64,000 bases of DNA from Branchiostoma floridae. Taxonomy: Eukaryota > Chordata > Leptocardii > Amphioxiformes > Branchiostomatidae. The stretch lies in the NCBI RefSeq assembly GCF_000003815.2, contig NC_049990.1:5342365-5406364 (forward strand), written 5' to 3'. The notes beneath the pieces are model-generated. The model was not told where the DNA came from. It did not search any database and saw nothing but the letters and a program-made list of their open reading frames with translations. Of the stretch, positions 24,000-36,200 are shown piece after piece; positions within the stretch are counted from its first letter, which is position 1, and each line of letters starts with the position of its first letter. A program made the translations under genes and the position numbers.

Positions 24000-24258
24000 A
24001 AAAGGATGTGTCGGGCGAAAGTAAGAGGTTTTACGGTGGCGGTGATCTAACCAATGAGGGCGGTGATGGCGGGAGGATCACGTGACGACCCGTCGTGGCG
24101 TGTTGTGCTCGAGCAGGAACAGCAACCAGCCTGCCAGAGGCGCCAGCCATCTTGAGCAGGAGGGGACCGTGTCGCACCCCTCGCAAACAGGGTGGATTTC
24201 TGAGTCCTAGGCGCGGTAGATCGGGGCCCTAGGGCCTCCCCCTCACTCTCTGATAATC
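24000..24258 (+). promoter_or_regulatory. INTS6 promoter and 5' UTR region, GC-rich
   Basis: Base composition changes sharply from AT-rich to GC- and CpG-rich about 250 bases before the INTS6 start. It contains the palindromic E-box TCACGTGA at about 24078-24085, the site type bound by bHLH-Zip factors such as USF or MITF. No TATA box is seen. The transcription start cannot be fixed from sequence alone. Confidence 0.55.
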
Positions 24259-27200
24259 ATGCCGATCATACTCTTCGTTATAGACACCTCCGCGTCAATG
24301 AATCAACGTACGTACATGGGCACGACACTACTGGACGTAGCAAAGGGCGCAGTGGAAACGTTTCTGAAGGTAAACACGGACGTGATTTGGACGTATTTTC
24401 TGATTTTTATTCCACCATAGGTTCATTCGACAGTAAAATTCGATTGTCACTTTTGTTGCAGTTGCGCCAGCGGGATCCTGGCTCGAGGGCTGACCGGTAC
24501 ATGCTGGTGTCGTTTGAAGACCCTCCGGCCGCCATAAAGGTGAGTTTCTTTTGAGTTTTGTTACCGATTCTGGAAGGCTTCTCCGCCCAGTTCCCCCACA
24601 GAAGTATCCCGCAGACAGCAAAGTCGCAAGATCTCCTCCTATCGGGGTTTCCAGGCGGGAGCCGACGGCAGAATCAACGGGAAAGTGGGGAGCTCTTCAA
24701 GTACAGACCGTCCCGTACCGACGACATCTTGATTCCTTCTCCTTTGCAGTGCATTCTGGGTCTAGTATTTGCATGTCACATGAGAAAGTTTGCATAAATT
24801 ATTCAAATAACTTTCTTGAAATCTCAAGCAGTCCCTGATGATCTCAAGTAATGCCAAATATTATTCAGATTTAACTAGAGTACATGTACTAAAAAAAATA
24901 TTGTGTTATTTGAGAAAATGTACAACTATAATATATATGTTGTTGTTGTCATAACAGTTATTTAACGTTAACTTTGTGTGCCAATGTATTCATATTTGAT
25001 TAATAGCAGCAAGGAGGTTTTTTAACCTCCTTGTGATTCTTTAACCTCCTTGATAGCAGGTTGTGTGATATATCAATCAATAAACGTTATAAAGTCACTT
25101 GCTTTTTCATTTTTGGTATAATAAGTAAATGGTAATAAACCAGCAATTCAATTAAATTCAGGATTTTTTTTTAAAGTGTGCATCAAGTTTCACATTACCT
25201 GCCAGACAGCCATTAATTGATATGCAGAATTTTTTTCTTGTTGCTTTAAAAAACTTGCTTTAAATGACATAGGCTCTTCATGATTTGATTTGATTAATTG
25301 AGATCAGCCCAAAGATTTTATAATTAGTATTATTCAGTCATTAATGTTTTATTTTAAAAAGAAGATGAATTACCATTATATGAAAGTAATACCAAGTTGC
25401 TGACCACTGAGTGACCAGACATGTTTGAACCATTGACACTGCTACATGTAACAAAGATTGTGCCTGTGCAAATAGTCTGCCAACCACATTTTTAAAGTTG
25501 CTGAAGAATTTCCTGAGGGATTAAAGATTTGCAGTTTTAGATTCCTTGGAATTGTACCAAGCATTTTCTGCTGAACAGCATTAGGCCAAGTGCAAGAGCA
25601 AATTTTTGATACACTTCATACCCTACATAGTTTTAGGCTACAGAAAATTATCATTTGTTTTGTGAAGAATATGATTGTTTGCCAACAATATTTTACTTTC
25701 AAATTTCCCGGAAACTTTCCCTATTATTAATGAAGATTCAGCTATTGAACACATTACTTTGATCTATAATGATAAACAAGCCTTTCTACTAGAGGCTATA
25801 ATCCCACCACAACTTGTGAGTAACCATTAATTACAGATTATTGAACAAATTTTGCAGATTTTTTGTTGTTATATATCTAACGTTTAAAGCATATCTGACA
25901 ATGAGATTTGCCCATATACTGTGGTTACTATTCATCATATTAATACAAAACGTACAATATAGCTACATCGCTAAGTACAATGCTAACAGTCAGAAATCCT
26001 GAAAAGTAAATTAACAATTGTTTCCTTCTGTTTGGGGTTTGCAGTTTTTGTTCCTACAACAACATTAGTGTAACATTACATTTGTACAAACACACATTAT
26101 GAGTGTAGCTTTTCATGCATTCATACCATTTTACCCCTTACCTTATTGAATTTCAGTGGATGTATGCTGTTACATGCACAAAGAGTTTTCAGACCATTAA
26201 TATGATGTTTATGGGAAACTGTCTCGACCATGGTGAACAGACTGAATTGTCTGGGGTTAAACGTGATCAGTTTTACATTAGAACACAGCACTAGAATCTT
26301 GATACTGACTCACTGTGATTGTTTGGGTGAGTGAAATGATGGTGAGACTTGTGTTGTATTGCTGGGCTTACCTTGCTAGTAATGTTATATCTTCAACTTG
26401 TTCAAGACCGTAGCTTACTTAAAAATCTAACACATGTAATCAATCTTGGACCTCAGACAAAAAGCAAGTTGCAGTTAAAATGCAAGGAATATTCATGGCA
26501 TACAGTGATACTTCAGAGCAAGATTATGCATTGTACATGTAATACGGTATATTTATTCGTGTTATGTCAAGCAGGTTATATCATGTAAGTTGAATGAATG
26601 GAATAACAGTAGCATTACTTTTTATGAATCAGAAAACTTCAAAAAGTACACACATTGTGTATGTACCTGGCAGATGTCACATTTAGTCATTGCAGTTGCT
26701 AAGATGAAAAATGATTTGTTTTATATATGTGACCGGTAGGTAATACTTGCTCCCTCTTGCCTGTAACATTATTTGAAAAATGGCTAAAATAGTAAAACAT
26801 ATATATTGGTGCCTGTGCAATACTTTGTGTCCAGCCATAATAAGCCATGATCTTCTATCTCTTCATTGAACATGTGAAAATGAGAAAAATTTGACATGTA
26901 TGAACCCTGTGTATATGACACGTGTCATTTGTCTCTTGAACATGTAACAAGTCCAGTGGAAAAAGACCTTCTCAGTAATGTAAAATATTGCGCTTGTAGG
27001 AAGGTTAACTTGTGAAATAACACTTGGTTTTGAACTTGAAGAATTTTTTGCTACTCAGTGTTTTAGTTTTACCAACCTGATGAACTTCTTCACGATTGAT
27101 TGAGAAGAAATAACCTCCATGAAAAATGGAGGCATTGTTTTTGGCGTGTGTGTAGGTGTCTGTTTCAGTATTTGTGTTTCTGGATATTTGTGGTCAGCAT

Positions 27201-30200
27201 AGATCTATTGAACCTTTGAATTGACTGTAGTAATAATATTTGCTGTGTGGATAGGTGCAGGGAATACAAAGGTCAAGGTCAACTTTGCCTGCTCATGTGT
27301 GGTGTCTGTTTGTGTTTCTGATATTTGTGGTCTGAGCATAACTTTTGAACCTCTGAATGGATTGTAATAATATTTTCTGTGTGGAAAGATGTTGGGAAGA
27401 CGAAGGTCTAGGTCGACTTTGCCTGGCTCGTACGTGGTGTCTGTTTGTGTTTCTGAATATTTGTGGCTGGTTTGGACAAGTTTTCTAAATCTCACTTGTA
27501 CTATCAGGCAAACGCAATTTACTTGCCCAAGACAATTTTTCACTCGCCTAGAATTCAAATGTCACTTTATATGCATAGAATTGCAGCAATGGAATTCTTA
27601 TTATTGCCATGACTGTAAAAAGTAACAAGTACAAATGTGTGTTATCAAAATGTCACTCAATGGAAAAAAAATTACTTGCCCGATCAGGCAAGTGGGTTAG
27701 GTCATGCACTTGCCTGATCAGCGCTTTCACTTGCAGTGGACAATAGGACTGGAGGACTTCTCCAACCCTGTTTCTGGTCAGAATAACTTTTGATCCTCTG
27801 GATTGATTGTAATAATATTTGCTGTGTGGGTAGGTGTTTGGAAGACGAAGGTCAAGGTCAACTTTGCCCTCTCGTGTGAGGTGTCTGTTTGTGTTTCTGG
27901 ATATTCTGGGTCAAGACAACTTTTGAAACTCTGAATGGACTGTAATAATAGTTGCTACATGTGGGTAGGTGTAGGGGTGGGTACCGGTAAAGAAAATTCA
28001 GGTCCAGGTATGGTCCAGAAGATCTGGTCCAGACCTGAACTTGGGCCTGATTGTAAAAACTTGTGAATGCTGGGCGATACACAAAACAATGGTCCGGTAA
28101 GCCACAAAACTTACAAACTCCTGCTGGTAAAATCTGTTCATTTTCGAATCAGTCCAAGATCCGGTCCACTGATGTTTTTCAGGTCCGGTTTTTCTGGACC
28201 AGTCCAACTAGAAAAAAACGGCTTTGACCATGTTCTTGTTTGCTTTTGTTCAGGCTGGGTGGAAGGAGAACCATGTGGCGTTCATGAATGAGCTGAAGAA
28301 CCTGCAGGCCACAGGTATGACCACCATGGGACAGGCTCTCAAACAGGCCTTCGACCTGCTCAACCTCAACAGGCTTGTGTCAGGCATCGACAACTATGGA
28401 CAGGTCAGTACTGAACATCACATTCTTGCTGAACACCACTTTTTCAGACTACAGATAAGTAAATCCTGAATCAATGATGATTTTGTGATAATCTTGTAGT
28501 TGAAACATAGGCAACTTGCAAAGAAATTGTTTTTAGATACAAGTAATATGTAATTCTGTGTATGAAGATGAATTTATCACTAAAAAAAGACATATTTAAT
28601 TTACATACATGTGTGTGCTTGATCAAACTTGTTCAAGTACAGGTACAGGTCTGGAACTGTACCTAAACCCATGTACCTATACCTAAAATTTGCTTAGGTA
28701 CACACATGGCGCTAGCTTCTAAGATAGATACATGTACATTTTGATGACAGCTAGATTTGAAAATTTCTGTCCGTGTACTTCTGTAGAATTTCAGAAACCA
28801 TGAAGATGGTTAAGAAGTTGCATCCTACTTTCAGAAACTGATCTTAATTTTTGATCTGTATTTTTATAGGGAAGAAACAAAGTTTAAAAAATTCCTAATT
28901 TATTTTTGTAGAATTGCAGAAATCATTGATATTGTTATAAAGTTGATTTTTATTTCAGAATATGATTTGATACCATGATTTGTTGTGCATTTGTACAGGG
29001 AAGGAACCCGTTTTTCCTGGAGCCAGCCATGGTTGTGACGATCACAGATGGCAGTAAGCTAACCAGCAGCAGTGGGGTACAGGAGGAGGTGAGGTTACAG
29101 AAGACATTTTTTGTAATGTAAAATAACACGAGAACTGTGGAGCAAGACCTTGCTGAGATGGGATGCACATGGGAGGGTGCAACAATCAGCATCAGACAGA
29201 AAAGTGTGGAGAACAATGATGGCCCACCTCAGCGAAGACTGATATGCAGCGAGGATGACGAGGATGAAAATAACCTGTTGATTTACCTGTCATACAGGGT
29301 ATCAGTATGATACCATGACATATTTCAGGCTCAAGTTCAAAATAAAGTCTACCAATGCACCATTACTGTACCTTAAGTTAAAGAAAAAGTCAAATACTAG
29401 TAGATGCAGCAGCTTTGCTTATAATTTTGTGTCTAAAATGTGCACAAATCTTCTAGCACAAAGACAAGAATTTATTTATATAGCACTGGAAAAAGATTGG
29501 AATCATTGAGTGCACTGGGACTGAACTTTTCTTGTGAAAGTAGGCCAGGGACTATAGAATTTGAATCTATTAACTGACATCTTCTCCCCCTACCAGTTGA
29601 CCCTACCGATGAACTCCCAACTGCCGGGCGGGGAGCTAACCAAAGAACCATTCTCTGGTAGTTCCTTGCCCAGGACTGTAGAATTCAGTATTACAGTAGT
29701 GATCTGTGTTGTGACTATTTCTAAAAACAAAAGGCTCTGGTCGTTCATTGTCCAAGACTATAAAATTCAAACCTGTTAACTGACATCTTCTCTCCTCTAC
29801 CAGTTAACCCTACCGATGAAGTCCCAGTTGCCTGGCGGCGAGCTGACCAAAGAACCATTCTGGTGGGACCAGAGAATTCAAACCTATTAACTGACATCTT
29901 CTACCTTCTACCAGTTAACCCTACCAATGAACTCCCAGTTGCCTGGTGGGGAGCTGACCAAAGAACCATTCTTTGGTAGTTACTTGCCCAAGACTGTAGG
30001 ATTCAAACCTGTTAACTGACATCTTCTCTCCTCTAGTTAACCCTACCAATGAACTCCCAGTAGTGATCTGTGCATCTAGGTTATATCCAAACACAAATGG
30101 CTCCTGTAGTAAGTTTATTGCCCAAAACTGTAGAATTCTGACATATTCTCTATTCTCTCCTCTGCCAGTTAACCCTACCAATGAACTCCCAACTGCCGGG

Positions 30201-33200
30201 CGGCGAGCTGACCAAAGAACCATTCCGATGGGACCAGCGGCTGTTCTCGCTGGTGCTGCGAATCCCGGGGGTGGCCTGCCGCGTACAAGAGCCACCTCAG
30301 GGCGTCATTCCAATGGACGAATCACCGATCTCAGTTCTGTGTGAGGTCACAGGAGGTGAGTGAAGAGAGCAGTGACTGACACTTGTCATAGGGTTTTAAC
30401 TTGCCGTGAAGGCTTCTTGAAGTACCCACAATTGCCAGTCACAAATTGTCATTCCAAATCCACTGGACGAGTCCCCGATCTCTGTTCTGTGTGAGGTCAC
30501 GGGAGGTAAGTAGAGAGATCAACAACTCGCAGTCATTCGAAGGTTTTAACTTGCTTTAAAGGCCTCCGAAAGGCGTTAAGTGCAGGAGCCACTGCAAGGT
30601 GTCATTCCAATGGACGAGTCGCCAATCTCCGTTCTGTGTGAGGTCACAGGAGGTGAGTGGATCGAGAGATCAACAGTTCGCACTTATCCAAAGGTTCTAA
30701 CTTGCTTTAAAGGCCTCAGAAAGGTGTTAAGTACAGGAGCCACTGCAAGGTGTCATTCCAATGGACGAGTCGCCAATTTCTGTTCTGTGTGAGGTCACGG
30801 GAGGTAAGTAGAGAGATCAACAACTCGCACTCATCCAAAGGTTTGAACTTGCTTTGAAGGCCTCCAAGAGGCATTAAATGCAGGAGCCGCCGCAAGGTGT
30901 CATTCCAATGGACAAGTCCCCAATCTCTGTTCTGTGCGAGGTCACCGGAGGTGAGTAGAGAGAACTCGTACTCATCCAAAGGTTTTAACTTGCTTTGAAG
31001 GCCTCCGAAAGGCGTTAAGTACAGGAGTCGTGGCAAGGTGTCATTCCAATGGACGAGTCACCAATGTCTGTTTCCATATAGATGAAGCTTGACTACACAA
31101 CTTAGATCTTAGAGATTCAACTGAGCCCCTTCCAATTTTCTTTGTACTCTAAAATTACTGGAATTCCATTAATCTAAAATCTTATCTCATGCTTTTGAAG
31201 TGTTCTCCAAAAGTGCTGATATAAATTGTGTCCAACGTCATATGTCAAGCACCTGATTCCCTGTGCAGTTGTTAATTGCAGTAAGGTTGTGAGTCTGTGC
31301 ATATGTGGGCGTTCTACTCTCGTTAGTATAGTTATAGTCCTTGAAGATACTCTTTGAAGTAAATACCGACAGTAATCAATGAGATAAGATCAGTCTTCCT
31401 TGGGGCCTGATTAGAAAGGACAGTGTTTTTTGGATGTTTTTGTTTATTGTTGCCTTTTGATTAAACGTAGTTGGGAAAAATGTTGGTCCTACACTGTACA
31501 TTGAGTTGACTGTATCACTAATTTTTACCTGAAATATTTGCCCAAAGGGAACACATTTTAAAAGAAGAAGTATTTTAGCTGCAAAATGTTTAATTTGATT
31601 TACCAGAGACTGTAATGTCAACCCTTGCATGACGGGGAACAACAGACGATAAACTGGATAGTGAGTGTGTGTGAGCGTTTATTCTGCTAGGTCATGTTCC
31701 TGAAAACCCCACCACATTTATAAAAAGGAAAGCATTGCAGATCTGCTATCACAGCATAGGTAATCCAAAGATATGCACACTTCAAATATCCAGGTTTTCA
31801 AGACATTCTTGAAAAGGTTTTAAAAATGCCTTTTTGTGAATGTGGCGGTGTGCAGTTACCCTACAGAATTATACACGTAAGAGTTGAAGTTAGCAGCAAC
31901 AAAGTCTACCCAGCAACAAGCTGAGATAGGAACAAAAATATCTGTGTTCATGTGAGCTTCTCTGTCTCTTGTGGTGAATGAATGGTCGTCTTCTTTTCAC
32001 TTCAGCATGGAAAGGATCACATTCAACACATCTAGTTTCTATGCGATGTTGCTGGGTTTTCTTTCCATACTGCATGTTTTTGTCACAGTTCCAGTTCTAT
32101 ACTGGTTTCCAGCAGGGGCTAGGGCCATGATTACCGTATATTCTCGAATAAAGTACGCACTTTTTTAACTTTTCAAAATTGAAAAGGTGCTACAAGTTGT
32201 TGCCAAAGTTGGGGTGCGTACTTTATTTGAGGTCACTGCACAGAGAAATGGTAAAAAAAGCCTAAAATAAAGCAAGGTGGAGCTACACTTCTAGTAATTT
32301 TTTCAAAACATGCACATTGTTGTTATCTTGTAGTTGTCTAAACATGAAACAAAGAAATTGTCTAAACATGATTTACATAAGATTGGCATTTGCATACAAT
32401 CCTTTTGAGTCAGTGACTTTGACTTGTACAACTGGATTTTCCTGATTTCTTCTACACAGTGATTTTTATAATTGCAGTAGGCAATTCTCCAGGTTATCTT
32501 ATGCAAAATAACCATGGGAAAACATCATAAATTTGAATATATCCAGTTAAAGGTCTGTTCAAAATTGGTGGAGAAGGGGTGCGTACTTTATTTGAGTTTT
32601 TCCATTTTACCTTTCAGTCCCAAAGACCTGTCTAAGACTTGTCCAAAATCAGGGGTGCGTACTTTAATTGGGGTGCGTACTTTATTCGAGAATATACGGT
32701 AAATCTAATGAGAGAATCCTGCGTCACTTGAAAGACGTGAACACAAAGGATGTGAAGTCTTCAACCATGCTGATTGCTTCTCGAGACACGTGCCGTATTT
32801 TTGCTTACGTCAGTTTTTATGGCTGTCATCTCAAGGAGTTTTTGTTATTGTCGTGTGCTTGGCTAAAAATGGGAGCCGTAGCGAAGCTGCATTTCACTGC
32901 CACAAAGTACTTGAAAAAGAAAAATGCTTCACCTGACTTGAGGATCCGATGACTGCTTTGCCTTCTGTAGGCATTCAGAATAAAAAGTCTCAGACCAATA
33001 CCTGTTTTTTCAAAGGTGGAGTAAGAATTTTTTTTAAATGTAGTTCAGCTGAATTTCCAGTAGCAGAAGAGACATAGAAGCTGAGTTATAATGGAAGAAG
33101 ATCATTATTATTCAAGCTGAATACTTGTGTATATGTATATATATCAGATAAAACTGGGTAGTATAGGAAACAAGTTGTATACCAGTCCTGTAGCACATTC

Positions 33201-36200
33201 AGAAGGAAATAAATTACATGTATTGTTGGTATTTCACAGAACAGAATTAAGTCCACTAATAAAATTTTGAATTACAGTCAAACCTGTCTATAGCGGCCAC
33301 TCAAGGGACTGGTCAAAATTGGCCACTATAGAGAGGTGGCCACTATAGAGAATATGCTAATTAATTGACCACAAGCAATAAGTTACACATGGTTTTAGTA
33401 CCCACTGATCTTTATTCACATAATACAGTACTGTACATGTACTGCAATGATTTTACACTATATGTATTAAGAAAACAAAAGCTATAAAAAGTTTTAAATG
33501 TTCTACAGTTGATATTGTCTGAAGAGACCGGTATCGTCATATTTCTTTGATCTTTCGTCTTGTATCCTTTGATACTTCGCCGTCCGTGTGTTCCCTCCCG
33601 CGTTCACACGTCAGGTTCGCCCATTATGCTAATGTGGTACTCACAAGAAAAGTCTCGTCATTTTAGACTTATCTCTTAATAAATGTAAGAATAAAATCCA
33701 CCATAGTCTGAAGGTCATATCATTTTGTCTTTGTAACAATTCATTTAGAAAGTTTTTGTGATAAAAATTAACCTAAGCGATAGTGTATTAGAACGTAACT
33801 TTAACGCAATTTACCTCTGTAATATTGGTGTCGTCTATTGACCTTATATGACCTCGCTTGTCGGCGGGTATGGGTAGCGCCAGTTTACGAAGTTTTGTTT
33901 TGAAAATAAATCAAAGAGGTTTTAAATCCGGCGTAGGGTGACGATACGGCAGCTGTATATGGCCGAACGCGTGCCGAAACATAGATCAGCGGTCCGCGTG
34001 GCCGTAATCGGCAGTGTTTTTGTACCTGCGGGACCGGAAATCGTGTGGCCGTGGCCGCGTTGGACAGGTGGCCGCTAAGCCTATTTCTTAATCATTACGA
34101 ATCCAAGGGACCGACAAAAAGTGGCCACTATGGGCAGGTGGCCGTTATGCAAAGGTGGCCGCTAATACAGGTTTGACTGTATTCATATTTTTAAACCATT
34201 TAGAATTGGATACTTTAGAGTTAGACTTAGAAGACTTTAGATCCTAGAGGAGGTCCACAAATTTCTTAATGATATCTTACTATGTTATAGAAGTATGCAT
34301 TTGGCACAACTGTGGTATGGAAAATGATGGCAATTTTGAAGTCTGTCACTAATTTGGTCTGCTGTTTTGTTGAGTAGTGTAGATTACAGTACAGTGAACT
34401 TAGTCTGGGTTATATGCAGTGGAATGATGATGATGATTTGTTTTCCAGGACGTTCCTACACAGTGGCCTCCCAGAAGACGTTGCACCAGTGTCTCGACTC
34501 TCTGTCCATGAAGGTTCAGAGTGGAGTGGTGCTGCACTTCGAGAAGATCGGGCCTGACCCGGATCCCAATGGTAAACCTACTAGTACCAGTTTCGTTCCT
34601 TCCTTCCTCTTTTTCACGTACCTTTGCACATGCAACTTCTTCCAGAAAAGCTCTGCTCTCTCAGCGCTGATGAAAAGCAAGACATCACATGTACCTACAT
34701 TTTGTAGTGGCACATATGTTGACCAAGTAAGTTTCCTTGTAGTTTCAGTAGCAGGATATATTCTTATAATTTGGGGTTGCTAGTTATTCCCCTTTAATGC
34801 ACTACGGCACTTCCTCGAACACTAGACCCCCATCATATGTCCCTTCCAAAAGATGTGTGCTGCCCCAACCAAGGTGCACTTTCCAGGATTTAACTCCCAG
34901 GGGTCTCCAGATACTAACTAATTGGAACCTAGAGCTCAGTCTGATTTTTTAATAATTGGTTTATCACATTTATCTCTAAGACTAAGAGTAGTACCAAGGA
35001 TGCCACCCAGTCCCAGGCTGATAAGAAAAAATAGCAGCATCAAAACATTGTTCACTGGACAGGCTGTACTGGTAGTGACTACATAATCCTGTAAAATGTA
35101 GACAATTTCCTGTATAACCGTAATGTACTCATATATAGTGCATGTCTGCCTCTACTGTCATTTGTAAAGTGTCATGAAAACATGGAAGATGTTTCATTGC
35201 CATACAGTGCTTGGAGCATTCAGTTTTATATTCCCTGCCATCCCTATCCTTTTTTTCAGTAAATCTATTTAGCTTCCGAACAGACAACCCGCTAATTCTG
35301 AGTGAATAATGGCCCTAGGCAGGGCTTGAAATATTTTGTGCATAACATACTTTGTGCACCCCAAACTGCTCTGTGCCCCTAAGAAAATGTTGTCAGGTGT
35401 CTTACAGCAAATTCTTAATTGTCAGGAAAAGTACTATGAAACCGTTTTTTTGAATTGCCTAAAATTTTTATTTGATTTGAAGGTTAGCATAAGATTTGGG
35501 GTTTTCAAGACTTGAAACTGTACATGTTTTGTAGTTTGTTTTATTTCATGGTGAATGTGCATTCCATTCTTTCCTACATGTCTGTAACTAGATTTTTTGG
35601 TGAGGTCTGCCCAGCAATGGTTAACATTCAGATTGAATAATAGCCTAAGGTACATTTTGTGATATTAGCTCTGCATCAACTGTGACTCTAGTGTGAGTTC
35701 CAGCCATGACTACAAACTTCAGACTGTAATCTCTATCAGAATTTATGTCAGGTCAGAGGCAATATTTCCTACGGGACTGCGTTATAACACACAATTCATC
35801 ACCATCTTGGTTTTTACGCTTGAGAAAGCCGCACACCAAGAAGTCTTACTGAGAACTCATCCTGTCAGCATCCCTCAAAGATTTGTCATCTTGAATCTCC
35901 TGCCTGGAGGAGCTTTATAGCATCTCTAATCATTTGGAACAAGTCCAAGTGCGCACTTACATTGTCTTGTACTGTATAGTGTCGACACCAGGGATTTTGC
36001 CGGTTTAGACCTTTGTGCCATAGCGGCGTGCACAAGTGATTTTAGATCTGTGTGAAATACTCTTCAAATGTGATACATCACTGAACTGTCAGTTTTTTTT
36101 ATATTTCAGCCATACATAGTATGGTGAAATATATTGTATTCGTAATGTTTCTTTCTTTCTTTCTTTCTTTCTTTCTCCTGTCAAATCTTCAAAGTGATTC

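Larger units (their letters stand above)
31081..34448 (+). other. distal part of INTS6 intron 5
   Basis: No supported exon. About 31,081-32,130 is unremarkable AT-rich sequence. Two inverted-repeat transposons follow (32131-32702 and 33275-34179), listed separately. Confidence 0.55.
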
